From Eisenbergiella sp963559585 (lineage in GTDB: Bacteria > Bacillota > Clostridia > Lachnospirales > Lachnospiraceae): DNA of 38,901 nt. The stretch spans positions 1 to 38,901 of the forward strand of contig CAUWLJ010000024.1 of assembly GCA_963559585.1 (NCBI GenBank), read 5' to 3'. Below are positions 1 through 6,675 of this stretch, piece after piece (the stretch's first letter is position 1; every line of letters begins with the position of its first letter). Position numbers and translations under genes: made by a program. The notes beneath the pieces were generated by a model. That model was not told where the DNA came from. It searched no databases and saw only the letters and a list, made by a program, of their open reading frames with translations.

Positions 1-2
1 CT

Positions 3-623
3 GCGAGGCTGCTCCGGCTGGCCTACGGTTCTCTGTTAAGTTCCTGGGCTCTTTTGAATGCCGGAGATGAAGAAAGCGGCTATGGCTATTGGTTTCCCGG
101 AAAGGAAATGGATGGCAGTGCCTGCGGCGGTTTCGAACCGCTGTACGGAACCACGACCTGGCTGGAACAACCCTGTGCAGGGGGGGCATGGTATTATTCC
201 TGCGAGATTGATCTGGGATTCTGCGGAGGTGTGCGCGGTGCTGCATCGGTTCTGGTACAGGATCCGGATTTTGGACTGACGGCCTATGGGGCTTGTTTGG
301 AACGGCAGGGAGAGGGCTGCGTCCTTCATATATCTGACGGTGTGGGACGGCGATTTCATTATCTGGGGAAGGAGACGAAGCTGCATCTGAAGTTGAAGGG
401 CTTCCGTTTGGCGGAAACAGCCGGGGTGCGGATCGGCCCTGGCGATAGCTGGTATGAGTTTTATTTGGAACAGGAACCAGGGGCATCTATAGCCGGAGAG
501 GCACAGCTTATGACGGAAGGAAGCGGGGAATACGGAATAGAAGGAACAGATTTTGTTGTGAGAGAAGGGGAAAGGCAGAGATGGAAACCGGAAAGAGATG
601 TAATCCGGATTGTGAGAAAATGA
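3..623 (+). CDS. C-terminal end of a large DUF5695-like protein (5' truncated by window)
   Basis: The frame is open to the left edge (ARLLRLAYGSLLSSWALLN...), so the TTG at 54 is not a real start; only about the last 206 residues are visible. The run YGYWFPGKEMDGSACGGFEP followed by EIDLGFCGGVRGAASVLVQDPDFGLTAYG resembles, from memory, the C-terminal end of DUF5695-type proteins of gut Clostridia: large uncharacterised proteins that often occur with carbohydrate-active enzymes. No catalytic residue can be assigned from this fragment. The end of the protein is highly polar (EGERQRWKPERD). The next gene, leuS, has its own promoter and T-box, so the two are not one operon. No convincing terminator hairpin follows the stop. 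The coding frame is certain; the family name is tentative. Confidence 0.55.
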   Translation, partial: ARLLRLAYGSLLSSWALLNAGDEESGYGYWFPGKEMDGSACGGFEPLYGTTTWLEQPCAGGAWYYSCEIDLGFCGGVRGAASVLVQDPDFGLTAYGACLERQGEGCVLHISDGVGRRFHYLGKETKLHLKLKGFRLAETAGVRIGPGDSWYEFYLEQEPGASIAGEAQLMTEGSGEYGIEGTDFVVREGERQRWKPERDVIRIVRK

Positions 624-702
624 CTATCTGTGTAGTGCATACACGGGAAAAAGGGATCTGTCCTTAAAGCGATATTCCTGTGGAAGAAACCAATCCAGCC
701 CC

Positions 703-731
703 TTGACAACCTCCCGCTCCAACGCTACAAT
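703..731 (+). promoter_or_regulatory. Sigma-A promoter of the leuS T-box transcript
   Basis: TTGACA at 703-708 and TACAAT at 726-731 are separated by exactly 17 bases, giving a start near 738, just upstream of the T-box stem I. One mismatch to consensus in total. Confidence 0.8.
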
Positions 732-737
732 AACATT

Positions 738-1092
738 TAATCTGCGGTGCGAAGCCGCAGGAAATGAAATATAAGCGAAGCGATAAAGAGGAGATAGTAA
801 GAGTATGTGCGTTTTCAGAGAGCCGCCGGGTGGTGCGAGGCGGTATCGCAGTTCTCCGAACTGGCCTTTCAGTTCCCTTTGCCAACGCGGTTTCTTTTTC
901 TTCAAATCAGCCTGTGAAGGCTGACGGATTGGGAAGCGCCAGTAGTGGAGGGCGGTTCGTCCCGTTACAGACAGGATAAGAGCATGTGGGAGACCACATG
1001 AAGCAGAGTGGTACCACGGAAATGAAAGCCCTTTCGTCTCTGCGCAGCGGCAGAACAGAGCCGCCTGTGCCGGAGAGGAAAGGGCTTATTTG
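738..1092 (+). promoter_or_regulatory. T-box leader (tRNA-Leu responsive) of leuS
   Basis: The leader carries the T-box landmarks in order: AGTA of the specifier-loop side (796-799), the AGAGAGCC...GGTG distal stem I region (817-834), GAA followed by CTG (858-863) as the specifier region, and the T-box bulge CAGAGTGGTACCACGG (1004-1019) just before a terminator hairpin. CTG at 861-863 is a leucine codon, as expected ahead of leuS. In the T-box TGGN sequence (1009-1012) N is T, which pairs with an A discriminator base, as in tRNA-Leu. Uncharged tRNA-Leu should stabilise the antiterminator and allow leuS transcription. The exact stem I fold was not computed, so the specifier placement is inferred. 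Confidence 0.9.
1026..1092 (+). terminator. T-box terminator hairpin
   Basis: AAGCCCTTTCGTCTCTG (1026-1042) pairs with CGGAGAGGAAAGGGCTT (1071-1087), followed by a short T-rich tail. It lies immediately 3' of the T-box sequence, the usual place for the alternative terminator. The loop holds a smaller GC-rich hairpin. Confidence 0.8.
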
Positions 1093-1133
1093 ATTGAACC
1101 GGAGAATGCCGGTGAAGCAGAGGAAAGCCGGCT

Positions 1134-1272
1134 GCTGTTCACGGCAGCCTCAAACATGTGCTGTTTGAGGCGTGAGAACATGATTCAGGAGTGAGCGGGC
1201 CTCTTTTACGCAGCAAAACATTGAATAGGCCCGCGAATGTTACTGTTCACCGGCTTGCCGGTGAACAGTAAC
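1134..1272 (+). repeat. Palindromic intergenic repeat A, copy 1
   Basis: About 139 bases closely similar to copy 2 at 13466-13604. It holds three hairpins in order: CCTCAAAC...GTTTGAGG, GCGGGCCT...AGGCCCGC, and a near-perfect 34-base palindrome at 1239-1272 (GTTACTGTTCACCGGC, loop TT, then the complement). Copy 2 differs inside the last stem by changes that keep pairing. The copy lies in the leuS 5' UTR, after the T-box terminator and before the ribosome site. There is no open frame in it, and the hairpins lack T-runs, so they do not look like terminators. Confidence 0.8.
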
Positions 1273-1276
1273 GAAA

Positions 1277-1301
1277 GCCGCATACGCGGCAGAATGTGAG
1301 G
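1277..1301 (+). promoter_or_regulatory. Hairpin plus Shine-Dalgarno leader cassette of leuS
   Basis: GCCGC-ATAC-GCGGC (1277-1290) is followed directly by AGAATGTGAGG (1291-1301) and the ATG at 1307. The same module (GCCGC-AGAC-GCGGC, then AGAATGTGAGG) precedes the ABC-F gene on the minus strand at 13285-13309. Confidence 0.7.
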
Positions 1302-1306
1302 TAAGA

Positions 1307-3727
1307 ATGGAAAAAGTGTACAACCCCAAAGAGATCGAGAAAAAATGGCAGGGGATCTGGGCGGAGGAGAAAGCGTTTGCCGCCACGGATGATTATTCCA
1401 AGCCCAAATATTATGCGCTGGTGGAGTTTCCCTATCCTTCGGGACAGGGCCTTCATGTGGGGCATCCCCGTCCCTACACTGCCCTGGATATTGTGGCCAG
1501 AAAGCGCAGGATGGAGGGATACAATGTGCTTTATCCCATGGGCTGGGACGCATTCGGCCTTCCCACGGAGAACTATGCCATCAAGAACCACATCCATCCC
1601 AGAATTGTGACCAAAAACAATGTGGCGCATTTCAAGGAGCAGCTGCAGTCACTGGGCTATTCCTTCGACTGGGACAGGGAGGTGAATACCACCGATCCCA
1701 ACTATTATAAGTGGACACAGTGGATCTTCCTGAAGCTGTTCAAGGCCGGGCTTGCTTACAAGTCGGAAATGCCCATCAACTGGTGTACCTCCTGTAAGGT
1801 GGGGCTTGCCAATGAGGAAGTGGTGAACGGCGTGTGCGAGCGCTGCGGCTCAGAGGTAGTCCGCAAGGTGAAGAGCCAGTGGATGCTGAAGATCACCGAG
1901 TATGCAGATAAGCTGATCGACGGCCTGGACGGCCTGGATTACATCGAGAGAGTAAAGGTTTCCCAGAAGAACTGGATCGGCCGCTCCCAGGGTGCAGAGG
2001 TGGATTTTGCGATTAAGGGAAAAGAGGAAAAGTTGCGCATCTACACCACCAGGCCGGATACCCTGTTCGGCGTGACCTACATGGTTATTTCACCGGAGCA
2101 TCCTTATATTGAAAAATTTGCCGCACAGATCTCCAACATGGACGAAATCCGCGCCTATCAGGAGCAGGCGGCGAGAAAATCCGACTTTGAGCGTTCCGAG
2201 CTTGCCAAGGATAAGACGGGCGTGATGATCCAGGGGCTGACCGCCGTGAATCCGGTGAATGATACGGAGATCCCCATCTGGGTATCCGACTATGTGCTCA
2301 TGAGCTACGGAACCGGAGCCATTATGGCAGTTCCGGCCCACGATGAGAGGGACTGGGAGTTTGCCAGGAAGTTTGGCATGCCCATTATCCAGGTGGTGGA
2401 GAGCAGCGACGGCCCTGTGGATGTGAACGAAGCGGCCTTTACCGATGTGGCCACGGGAAAGCTGGTCAATTCCGGGTTCTTAAACGGAATGGAGGTAACG
2501 GAGGCCAAGAAGGCTATAACTGAATTTTTGGAGAAAAAGGGAATCGGTACGCCCAAGAAGAATTATAAGCTGAGAGACTGGGTGTTCTCCAGACAGCGTT
2601 ACTGGGGCGAGCCCATTCCGATCATCAAGTGTCCCAAGTGCGGCTATGTGCCTGTTCCGGAGGATCAGCTTCCCCTGGAGCTTCCCGATGTGGAAAGCTA
2701 TATGCCCACGGACAACGGGGAATCCCCCCTGGCGGCCATGAGAGACTGGGTGGAGACCACCTGCCCCTGCTGCGGCGGCCCGGCAGAGCGCGAGACGGAT
2801 ACCATGCCCCAGTGGGCAGGCTCATCCTGGTATTTCCTGCGCTATGTGGATCCCACAAACGACGAGGCGCTGGCAAGCCCGGAGGCGCTGAAATACTGGC
2901 TTCCGGTTGACTGGTACAACGGCGGTATGGAGCATACCACCCTCCATCTGCTCTATTCCCGGTTCTGGCACAGATTCCTCTATGACCAGAAGGTGGTTCC
3001 CTGTCCGGAGCCTTACCAGAAGAGAACCTCCCACGGCATGATCCTGGGAGAAAACGGCGAGAAGATGAGCAAATCCAGAGGCAACGTGGTAAATCCCGAC
3101 GACATCGTGAACGAGTTCGGCGCGGACACCTTGAGAACCTATGAAATGTTTATCGGAGCCTTTGAGCTGAGCGCCGCCTGGAGCCAGGAGGGCGTGAAGG
3201 GCTGCCGCAGATTCCTGGATCGGGTATGGAAGCTGCAGGAGCTGGTAAATGACCAGGAGGGCTATTCCAAAGAGCTGGAGACCAGGATGCACCAGACCAT
3301 CAAAAAGGTTTCCAACGATTTTGAAAGCCTGAAATACAATACGGGAATTGCCGCCCTCATGTCCCTGATCAACGATTTCTACAAGGCCGGAAGCGTGACC
3401 AGGGGAGAATTCAGGACACTGCTTACCCTGCTGAACCCTGTGGCTCCCCATATGACGGAGGAGCTGTGGGAGATGATGAACTACGGCGGAAGGCTTTACG
3501 AGACCTCCTGGCCTGTGTGGGAGGAAGAAAAAACCCTGGAGAGCGTGATCGAAGTGGCCGTTCAGGTGAATGGAAAGGTGCGCGCTACCGTGAAGCTTCC
3601 TGCGGATGTGAGCAGGGAGGACGCCATCGCCGCCGGTAAGGAAGCCGTAGCCGACAGAATGAACGGGAACGTGGTGAAGGAGATCTACGTGCCCGGCAAG
3701 ATTATCAACCTGGTGGTGAAGCCCTGA
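1307..3727 (+). CDS. leuS: Leucine--tRNA ligase
   Basis: Class I aminoacyl-tRNA synthetase that charges tRNA-Leu in the cytoplasm. At 806 residues it has normal bacterial LeuRS length. The N-terminal Rossmann half has the HIGH-type motif as HVGH (about residues 49-52, in FPYPSGQGLHVGH). Cysteine pairs CTSC...CERC and later CPKC...CPCC look like zinc-binding insertions. The CP1 editing domain follows, with YTTRPDTLFGVTY and GTGAIMAVPAHDERD, both LeuRS-specific. The KMSKS loop is GEKMSKSRGN near residue 587, and the C-terminal anticodon-binding domain ends in NGKVRATVKLP. The ATG at 1307 follows GTGAGG by a normal distance. Expression is controlled by the Leu T-box upstream. The identification is secure. 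Confidence 0.98.
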   Translation: MEKVYNPKEIEKKWQGIWAEEKAFAATDDYSKPKYYALVEFPYPSGQGLHVGHPRPYTALDIVARKRRMEGYNVLYPMGWDAFGLPTENYAIKNHIHPRIVTKNNVAHFKEQLQSLGYSFDWDREVNTTDPNYYKWTQWIFLKLFKAGLAYKSEMPINWCTSCKVGLANEEVVNGVCERCGSEVVRKVKSQWMLKITEYADKLIDGLDGLDYIERVKVSQKNWIGRSQGAEVDFAIKGKEEKLRIYTTRPDTLFGVTYMVISPEHPYIEKFAAQISNMDEIRAYQEQAARKSDFERSELAKDKTGVMIQGLTAVNPVNDTEIPIWVSDYVLMSYGTGAIMAVPAHDERDWEFARKFGMPIIQVVESSDGPVDVNEAAFTDVATGKLVNSGFLNGMEVTEAKKAITEFLEKKGIGTPKKNYKLRDWVFSRQRYWGEPIPIIKCPKCGYVPVPEDQLPLELPDVESYMPTDNGESPLAAMRDWVETTCPCCGGPAERETDTMPQWAGSSWYFLRYVDPTNDEALASPEALKYWLPVDWYNGGMEHTTLHLLYSRFWHRFLYDQKVVPCPEPYQKRTSHGMILGENGEKMSKSRGNVVNPDDIVNEFGADTLRTYEMFIGAFELSAAWSQEGVKGCRRFLDRVWKLQELVNDQEGYSKELETRMHQTIKKVSNDFESLKYNTGIAALMSLINDFYKAGSVTRGEFRTLLTLLNPVAPHMTEELWEMMNYGGRLYETSWPVWEEEKTLESVIEVAVQVNGKVRATVKLPADVSREDAIAAGKEAVADRMNGNVVKEIYVPGKIINLVVKP

Positions 3728-3798
3728 TAAAATGTCCTGACGCAGCTCACGGCAGCCTCGGACCGTAAGTCCTGAGGCGCAGCACATATGCTTCAAGG

Positions 3799-3835
3799 CT
3801 GATGCAGCGCCGCGTTACCTGCGGCGCTGCATCAG
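3799..3835. terminator. Long hairpin between the convergent leuS and 95-aa genes
   Basis: CTGATGCAGCGCCGC (3799-3813) pairs perfectly with GCGGCGCTGCATCAG (3821-3835) around a 7-base loop. It sits where leuS and the minus-strand 95-aa gene meet. The stop of the minus-strand gene lies in the loop, so its last codons (MQRRR) form one arm. Only a short TTTCAT tail follows on the plus strand, so termination strength is uncertain. Confidence 0.5.
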
Positions 3836-4102
3836 TTTCATAATCTGGTTCAGCTTCAGAAGCTCTTCCGGCGAGCTGTATTTCCGGATCGCCTCAATGA
3901 TCGTATTCATTTCATCGGGGGTGAAGGTGATGTTTGCCGAGCGGCTTCTCTGAGCCAGCGCCATCAGAAAGGGCAGCAGCTCCTTCTGAGACAGGTTTTT
4001 GCTTTCAAATACCATCTTCTGCAGGAAGTCAAGCTTTTCCACAGGAATGTCCTTTAACGAAGGCTCCTGCATCCATTTGGGTTTTTCTGAATAATCTGAC
4101 AT
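3815..4102 (-). CDS. Conserved-looking 95-aa protein of unknown function
   Basis: I do not recognise this protein. It has 95 residues, is mostly helical in composition, and has no signal peptide or membrane segment. The N-terminus is polar (MSDYSEKPKWMQEPSLKDIP), the middle is a hydrophobic helix-rich stretch (KELLPFLMALAQR), and the end is basic (KLMQRRR). The second minus-strand gene at 4334-4864 shares the theme of LLPF and M/Q-rich helices and is probably its partner upstream. The start is supported by a GGAG in the shared leader cassette at 4106-4131. About 200 bases separate the two genes; they hold no clear promoter and only a 28-codon frame without a ribosome site. Confidence 0.75.
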   Translation of the reverse strand: MSDYSEKPKWMQEPSLKDIPVEKLDFLQKMVFESKNLSQKELLPFLMALAQRSRSANITFTPDEMNTIIEAIRKYSSPEELLKLNQIMKLMQRRR

Positions 4103-4105
4103 AAA

Positions 4106-4131
4106 AAATCTCCGTTCCGGAGCGTAAGCGA
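4106..4131 (-). promoter_or_regulatory. CGCTTACGCT / GGAG leader cassette before the 95-aa gene
   Basis: Read on the minus strand, CGCTTACGCT is followed by CCGGAACGGAGATTT and the ATG. The same cassette precedes icd (8965-8990) and nnr (14543-14568). CTCC can pair with the GGAG of the ribosome site around a 5-base loop, so the Shine-Dalgarno sequence may be partly hidden. Confidence 0.65.
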
Positions 4132-4333
4132 CGGGAACGTCACTTTTCTCCTAAAAAATATTGGGCGGTTTACCGAAAGACAGCCGGGGGTTTGGACTGC
4201 GGCAGATGAAGCTGGGGTAAATATACCGCAGGACGGCCATGCAGAGGGCGGGAATGAATGTGCAGGCACGCTCTGGCGGCCCCGGCGGCTATGGAATTCA
4301 TTGACAGCCTTTATTGCCCCGTTCCGGCTCCTT

Positions 4334-4864
4334 TCAGGAGGGCGCCGCCTGTGCAGGGTTGTCGGTATCGGTCGTCCCTTCGTCTGCCGCCTGGGTATCC
4401 GGGCTGCCCGGACCGGGGCTGAGCATTCGGAACAGCTCCTGCTGCTCAGGAGAAAGAAAGCCCAGAAGCATGCTCGTGGGGTCGCCGGAACCGAAGGGAC
4501 CGGCCCCGCTCCCTTCACTGTCCTGAAACAGCTCCATCATCTGTTTCATGTCCTCATACATTTTCAAAGCACTCTGCATGGACTGGAACTGCTCCAGCAT
4601 GGAACGAAGCTGGGGCGGGCAGTAAGCCTTGATCTGTTCACAGACGTCGGCCAGGGAAAAGGGAAGGGGCGCTTCGTGAAAGGCGTCAGGGTGCTTTTGG
4701 GTAAAGGAGATCGTATACTGCAGTTCCATGAATTTGATCATCACAACCAGACTCCTGCGGGCCTGCTCATCGCAGAAGGGCAGAAGTATTTTCATGATCT
4801 GGATTTGATTGGTGGTATACAGAGTGTCAAAGGTCTGTATCGGATCCTTCTCCTTTTTTTCCAT
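4334..4864 (-). CDS. 176-aa protein of unknown function with Met/Gln-rich helical core
   Basis: I do not recognise this family. There is no signal peptide or obvious membrane span. Residues 1-100 look helical and hydrophobic (QIMKILLPFCDEQARRSLVVMIKFMELQ). A Met/Gln-rich amphipathic stretch follows (RSMLEQFQSMQSALKMYEDMKQMMELFQ), then a Gly/Ser linker. The C-terminus is Pro/Asp/Thr-rich and probably disordered (after LSPEQQELFRMLSPGPGSPD). It lies upstream of the 95-aa gene on the same strand, and the pair probably act together. An unusual MITE-like repeat begins 71 bases upstream of its start. A purine-rich stretch (GGAAGAAGGG) on the minus strand precedes the ATG. Function unknown. Confidence 0.75.
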   Translation of the reverse strand: MEKKEKDPIQTFDTLYTTNQIQIMKILLPFCDEQARRSLVVMIKFMELQYTISFTQKHPDAFHEAPLPFSLADVCEQIKAYCPPQLRSMLEQFQSMQSALKMYEDMKQMMELFQDSEGSGAGPFGSGDPTSMLLGFLSPEQQELFRMLSPGPGSPDTQAADEGTTDTDNPAQAAPS

Positions 4865-4934
4865 AGCCCGGCCCTTCTTCCTTTCATAGAAATACTATGT
4901 GGGTTCCGGAAGCATAAGAACACTGGAAAGAAAC

Positions 4935-5063
4935 TTTCCTATTGTATGAAAAGGTGTGCGTCTTGACGCACACCCGCGCCGGGCGCGATTGCCGTCAGGC
5001 AATATCTGCCTCCCGCGCGAGTGCGCATCCACAGCGGAGCGTCCTTTTTCATACAATAGGAAA
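4935..5063. repeat. MITE-like repeat B, copy 1, with 18-bp terminal inverted repeats
   Basis: TTTCCTATTGTATGAAAA (4935-4952) and its exact reverse complement (5046-5063) bound a 129-base element. A third copy of the arm follows at 5069-5086, making a second large palindrome with the right end. The core at 4954-5010 matches 6526-6582 (opposite strand) at about 55 of 57 bases. A shorter relative lacking the middle is at 14423-14478. No transposase frame is present. The core contains GTGTGCGT-(4)-ACGCACAC hairpins that can act as terminators when followed by T's. Confidence 0.75.
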
Positions 5064-5082
5064 GGAATTTTCCTATTGTATG

Positions 5083-5111
5083 AAAAAGGCAGGGCCGCAG
5101 GGGCCCTGCCT
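5083..5111 (-). terminator. Intrinsic terminator of the Gly/Cys-rich gene
   Basis: On the minus strand CAGGCAGGGCCCCTGCGGCC... folds into a GGCAGGGCC/GGCCCTGCC stem followed by TTTTT, about 20 bases after the stop of the gene at 5131. Confidence 0.8.
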
Positions 5112-5130
5112 GTATTCAGGGTGATTTGGT

Positions 5131-5400
5131 TCAGCAGCAGAAACCGTTGCCGCCACCGCCGCAGCAGCACAAAAGGATCAGGATCCAGATCCAGCTTCCG
5201 CATCCGTTCCCCATGGAGGAATCGCCACATCCGCAGTTGTTATTTCCACCCCATCCGCCGCAGATTCCGTTTCCGCCGCCGCAACAGCACAGGAGGATCA
5301 GGATCCAGATCCAGTTTCCGCATCCGTTGTTATTGTTGTTGTGTCCGCATCCGCATCCACATCCGGTATTGCCGCATCCGCTTGCTGTTAAATCGCTCAT
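5131..5400 (-). CDS. Gly/Cys-rich 89-aa protein with duplicated WIWILILLCCCGGG module, probable sporulation protein
   Basis: 89 residues with 17 Cys and about 26 Gly. A segment WIWILILLCCCGGG occurs twice (residues 30-43 and 70-83), a 40-residue tandem duplication also visible in the DNA (5272-5313 and 5152-5193). Each copy is a short hydrophobic helix or strand ended by three Cys, flanked by Asn/Gly/Cys-rich stretches. Similar small proteins of Clostridia carry the borrowed name 'chorion class high-cysteine protein'; their role is not settled. Strong ribosome site (TTGGAGGC), own terminator, and a sequence matching a sigma-K promoter (AC-17-CATAGAATA) upstream suggest mother-cell expression and a disulfide-linked spore coat or surface role. 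That role is inference. Confidence 0.85.
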   Translation of the reverse strand: MSDLTASGCGNTGCGCGCGHNNNNNGCGNWIWILILLCCCGGGNGICGGWGGNNNCGCGDSSMGNGCGSWIWILILLCCCGGGGNGFCC

Positions 5401-5431
5401 GTTAAGCCTCCAAGGATTGATTTTTATGGTT

Positions 5432-5459
5432 TATTCTATGCCGCAGGGCCTGTCAGTGT
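5432..5459 (-). promoter_or_regulatory. Sigma-K-like promoter of the Gly/Cys-rich gene
   Basis: On the minus strand AC (5459-5458), 17 bases, then GCATAGAATA fits the sigma-K pattern AC-N16/17-CATANNNTA known from Bacillus subtilis. It lies about 30 bases upstream of the start codon. No sigma-A promoter with normal spacing is seen there. Confidence 0.5.
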
Positions 5460-5538
5460 TTCCGTGAAAAATGAAAGATGGATGATTTTTTAAAAAATGG
5501 AGATTGAAAGACGGGCTGAGGCGGGGAATGGACGCGGC

Positions 5539-5565
5539 ACGAAATGAAAAACCCTACATAATGTA
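5539..5565 (+). promoter_or_regulatory. Sigma-K/E-like promoter of the subtilisin-like gene
   Basis: AC (5539-5540), 16 bases, then CATAATGTA (5557-5565) matches the mother-cell sigma pattern. It faces away from the similar element at 5432-5459, and the start codon follows 21 bases later. Confidence 0.4.
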
Positions 5566-5586
5566 AGAAAAAGGGATTTTTCAGGC

Positions 5587-6501
5587 ATGGATCGTGCGAG
5601 GAGACTGATAGGTGCACAAACCCAGCCGTCTGCGCCCTTTGACGGAAGCGGGATTACGGCTGCGATCCTGGATACGGGAATCGCCATGCACCCTGACTTT
5701 GGGGAACGGATAGCGGCCTTCCGGGATTTTGTGGGGCTGCGCAGGTTTCCCTATGATGACAGCGGCCATGGAACCCATGTGGCCGGATGCCTGTGCGGGG
5801 ACGGACGCTGCTCGGGAGGCCGCTATGCGGGCGTGGCGAAGGGCTGTACATTGGTTGTGGGAAAGGTGCTGGATGAGAGGGGAGACGGAAGTATTTCCCA
5901 TATGATAGAAGGGATCCGCTGGGTACTGAGTATCCGGGAAAGGTACGGAATCAGGATCCTGAACATATCGGTGAGTATGGGAGAGACGGGACAGCCGGAG
6001 CGGATGCGGCAGCTTATGGAATGCCTGGATGAGGCCTGGGATGCAGGGCTTTTTGTAGCGGTGGCGGCTGGAAATGCAGGGCCGGCTTCGGGGAGCCTGT
6101 CTCTGCTGGGCCGCGGCAGCAAGGTGGTGACGGTTGGCTGCCATGACGGAAAGGATTATAAGGGAAGAAAGCATTCCTGCGAGAGGATCTCCGGCCGGGG
6201 TCCGGCGGGCTCTGTATTGAAGAAGCCGGATCTGGTGGCTCCGGGGACGGATATTATGTCCTGCTGTGCATTTATCAGAAAAACGGCGGGAGGATACCGG
6301 GACGCTTATGTGAGGAAGAACGGCACTTCCATGTCAACGCCCCTGGCAGCAGGAGCGGCGGCGCTGTGTATGCAGAAATTCCCCCGGTATACCAACGAGC
6401 AGGTGAAGCGGCGGATCCTGTGGAGCGCTTCGGATCTGGGAGAACCCTGGAGCAAGCAGGGCTGGGGAATGCTGGATGTGGGAAGGATGCTGCGTGTCTG
6501 A
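5587..6501 (+). CDS. Subtilisin-like serine protease (family S8), cytoplasmic type
   Basis: Peptidase S8 with a complete catalytic triad: Asp29 (AAILDTG), His61 (SGHGTHVAG) and Ser248 (NGTSMSTPLAAG), plus the oxyanion Asn163 (AAGNAG). At 304 residues it is little more than the catalytic domain. There is no signal peptide and only about 20 residues before the domain, so it resembles the intracellular or sporulation/germination S8 enzymes rather than secreted subtilisins. The ribosome site is modest (AAAGGGA about 11 bases upstream), but no better start was found. It is divergent from the Gly/Cys-rich gene, and both have mother-cell-like promoter sequences, so a role in spore coat maturation is possible. 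It ends about 60 bases before a terminator hairpin. Confidence 0.93.
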   Translation: MDRARRLIGAQTQPSAPFDGSGITAAILDTGIAMHPDFGERIAAFRDFVGLRRFPYDDSGHGTHVAGCLCGDGRCSGGRYAGVAKGCTLVVGKVLDERGDGSISHMIEGIRWVLSIRERYGIRILNISVSMGETGQPERMRQLMECLDEAWDAGLFVAVAAGNAGPASGSLSLLGRGSKVVTVGCHDGKDYKGRKHSCERISGRGPAGSVLKKPDLVAPGTDIMSCCAFIRKTAGGYRDAYVRKNGTSMSTPLAAGAAALCMQKFPRYTNEQVKRRILWSASDLGEPWSKQGWGMLDVGRMLRV

Positions 6502-6525
6502 CCGGAAAACAGGCCTGTCAGACAC

Positions 6526-6582
6526 GGCAGATATTGCCTGAGGGCAATCACGCCCGGCGCGGGTGTGCGTCAAGACGCACAC
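6526..6582 (-). repeat. Repeat B core, copy 2 (inverted)
   Basis: Reverse complement of the 57-base core at 4954-5010 with about two differences. Here its right end also forms the terminator of the protease gene. Confidence 0.8.
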
Positions 6583-6587
6583 TTTTT
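6563..6587 (+). terminator. Terminator of the protease gene, formed by repeat B
   Basis: GTGTGCGT (6563-6570), loop CAAG, ACGCACAC (6575-6582), then TTTTT. A perfect 8-bp stem with T-tail. Confidence 0.75.
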
Positions 6588-6599
6588 ATAAACAACGGA

Positions 6600-6628
6600 T
6601 TGACATATCCGGCATAATTGTATACAAT
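6600..6628 (+). promoter_or_regulatory. Promoter with overlapping ATTGTATACAAT operator
   Basis: TTGACA (6600-6605), 17 bases, TACAAT (6623-6628). The perfect 12-base palindrome ATTGTATACAAT (6617-6628) covers the -10 box. FCD-type GntR repressors such as MdcY are known to bind this palindrome, and an FCD-type GntR is encoded in this operon (8105-8818), so autoregulated repression is likely. The link itself is inference. Confidence 0.8.
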
Positions 6629-6675
6629 AATACCTGAATTTAAGAATAACGAAATTCTTGCAAAGGAGAGCCGCC

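Noticed and set aside
4148..4234. A 28-codon minus-strand frame (MAVLRYIYPSFICRSPNPRLSF...) in the gap between the two unknown genes
   Set aside because: There is no Shine-Dalgarno sequence before its ATG and no independent evidence of translation.
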